DNA from: Candidatus Parcubacteria bacterium
GTDB taxonomy: Bacteria > Patescibacteriota > Patescibacteriia > Patescibacteriales > UBA12075
Direction: 5' to 3'
Length of the DNA stretch: 5,221 bases
NCBI GenBank assembly: GCA_023139655.1
Contig: JAGLNE010000129.1
Coordinates: 1 to 5,221, forward strand
Below, one piece after another: positions 5,043-5,221 of the stretch. The notes beneath the pieces were generated by a model. That model ran no database searches. It had not been told where the DNA came from and saw nothing but the letters and a program-made list of their open reading frames with translations. Positions within the stretch are counted from its first letter, which is position 1. Each line of letters starts with the position of its first letter. Position numbers and translations under genes: made by a program.

Positions 5043-5221
5043 TTACTTACCTATTATCACCACAAACTCCCCTTTTTGGTCGTCCTGGTTACTTTTTATC
5101 TGCTCGGTAATATGATCCAGGCTGCCGCGATAGACGGTTTCGTGCATTTTTGACAGCTCGCGGCAGACCACGACCGAGGTAAGAGGGGTGCGTTTACGCT
5201 CTAATAATTTTTTAATATCTT
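5043..5221 (-). CDS. rsmI: 16S rRNA (cytidine(1402)-2'-O)-methyltransferase, C-terminal fragment
   Basis: This open frame runs in from the right edge for 58 codons to a TAA at 5043-5045. It encodes the C-terminal end of the RsmI/YraL SAM-dependent methyltransferase, which 2'-O-methylates C1402 in the decoding centre of 16S rRNA. Diagnostic residues are V-C-R-E-L-S-K-M-H-E-T-V-Y-R-G-S-L (18-34 of the fragment), matching the family's RELTK..E...G.L, and KGEFVVIIG (49-57), matching the terminal KGE-x-V-L-(I/V)-x-G strand. The end is complete, so only the N-terminal part lies outside the window. It is the most upstream gene seen of the minus-strand run, and pairing with metG as the next housekeeping gene is plausible once the inserted unit is ignored. 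Confidence 0.9.
   Translation of the reverse strand, partial: DIKKLLERKRTPLTSVVVCRELSKMHETVYRGSLDHITEQIKSNQDDQKGEFVVIIGK

Noticed and set aside
4515..5049. Target-site duplication flanking the GxxExxY unit
   Set aside because: The left flank (ATATAT) and right flank (TTACTTA) share no convincing direct repeat, so none is claimed.

Overview
The window looks like a piece of a Candidate Phyla Radiation (Patescibacteria, probably Parcubacteria-like) genome. The reasons are its AT-rich, compact layout, a tight one-strand run of housekeeping genes, no recognisable Shine-Dalgarno sequence before any of the six visible starts, and a secreted protein whose C-terminal region resembles ones I recall from CPR genomes. 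This is inference; no marker here fixes the taxonomy. All genes use the standard code with TAA or TAG stops. Every supported gene lies on the minus strand, so the order of transcription runs from high to low coordinates. No gene-free stretch exceeds 86 bases.

Layout in transcription order: the 3' end of rsmI (16S rRNA C1402 2'-O-methyltransferase, cut by the right edge); a 521-bp unit made of a GxxExxY (PD-(D/E)XK fold) gene between 35-bp inverted repeats; metG (methionyl-tRNA synthetase) carrying a GC-rich palindromic repeat in frame; a secreted protein with two FN3-like repeats alternating with two Kazal-like domains, a coiled coil and a triplicated C-terminal motif; an 84-bp inverted-repeat element without a gene; a CvpA-family membrane protein; tsaC (threonylcarbamoyl-AMP synthase for tRNA t6A) with an insertion in its WPGP motif; and the first codons of an unidentified gene cut by the left edge.

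The functional theme is translation (rRNA methylation, tRNA charging, tRNA modification), with a surface or secreted protein and a membrane protein mixed in. The most striking signal is the set of small inserted elements. Two occupy intergenic gaps almost exactly: one edge abuts a stop codon (rsmI or the Kazal gene) and the other lies 7 or 2 bp from the next start codon. The arms of both are built from short units repeating every 9-10 bp. Two further insertions sit in frame inside metG and tsaC. Removing the two intergenic elements would leave ordinary operon spacing, which suggests they arrived later. The best candidate for an undescribed system is the inverted-repeat-flanked GxxExxY nuclease-like gene.
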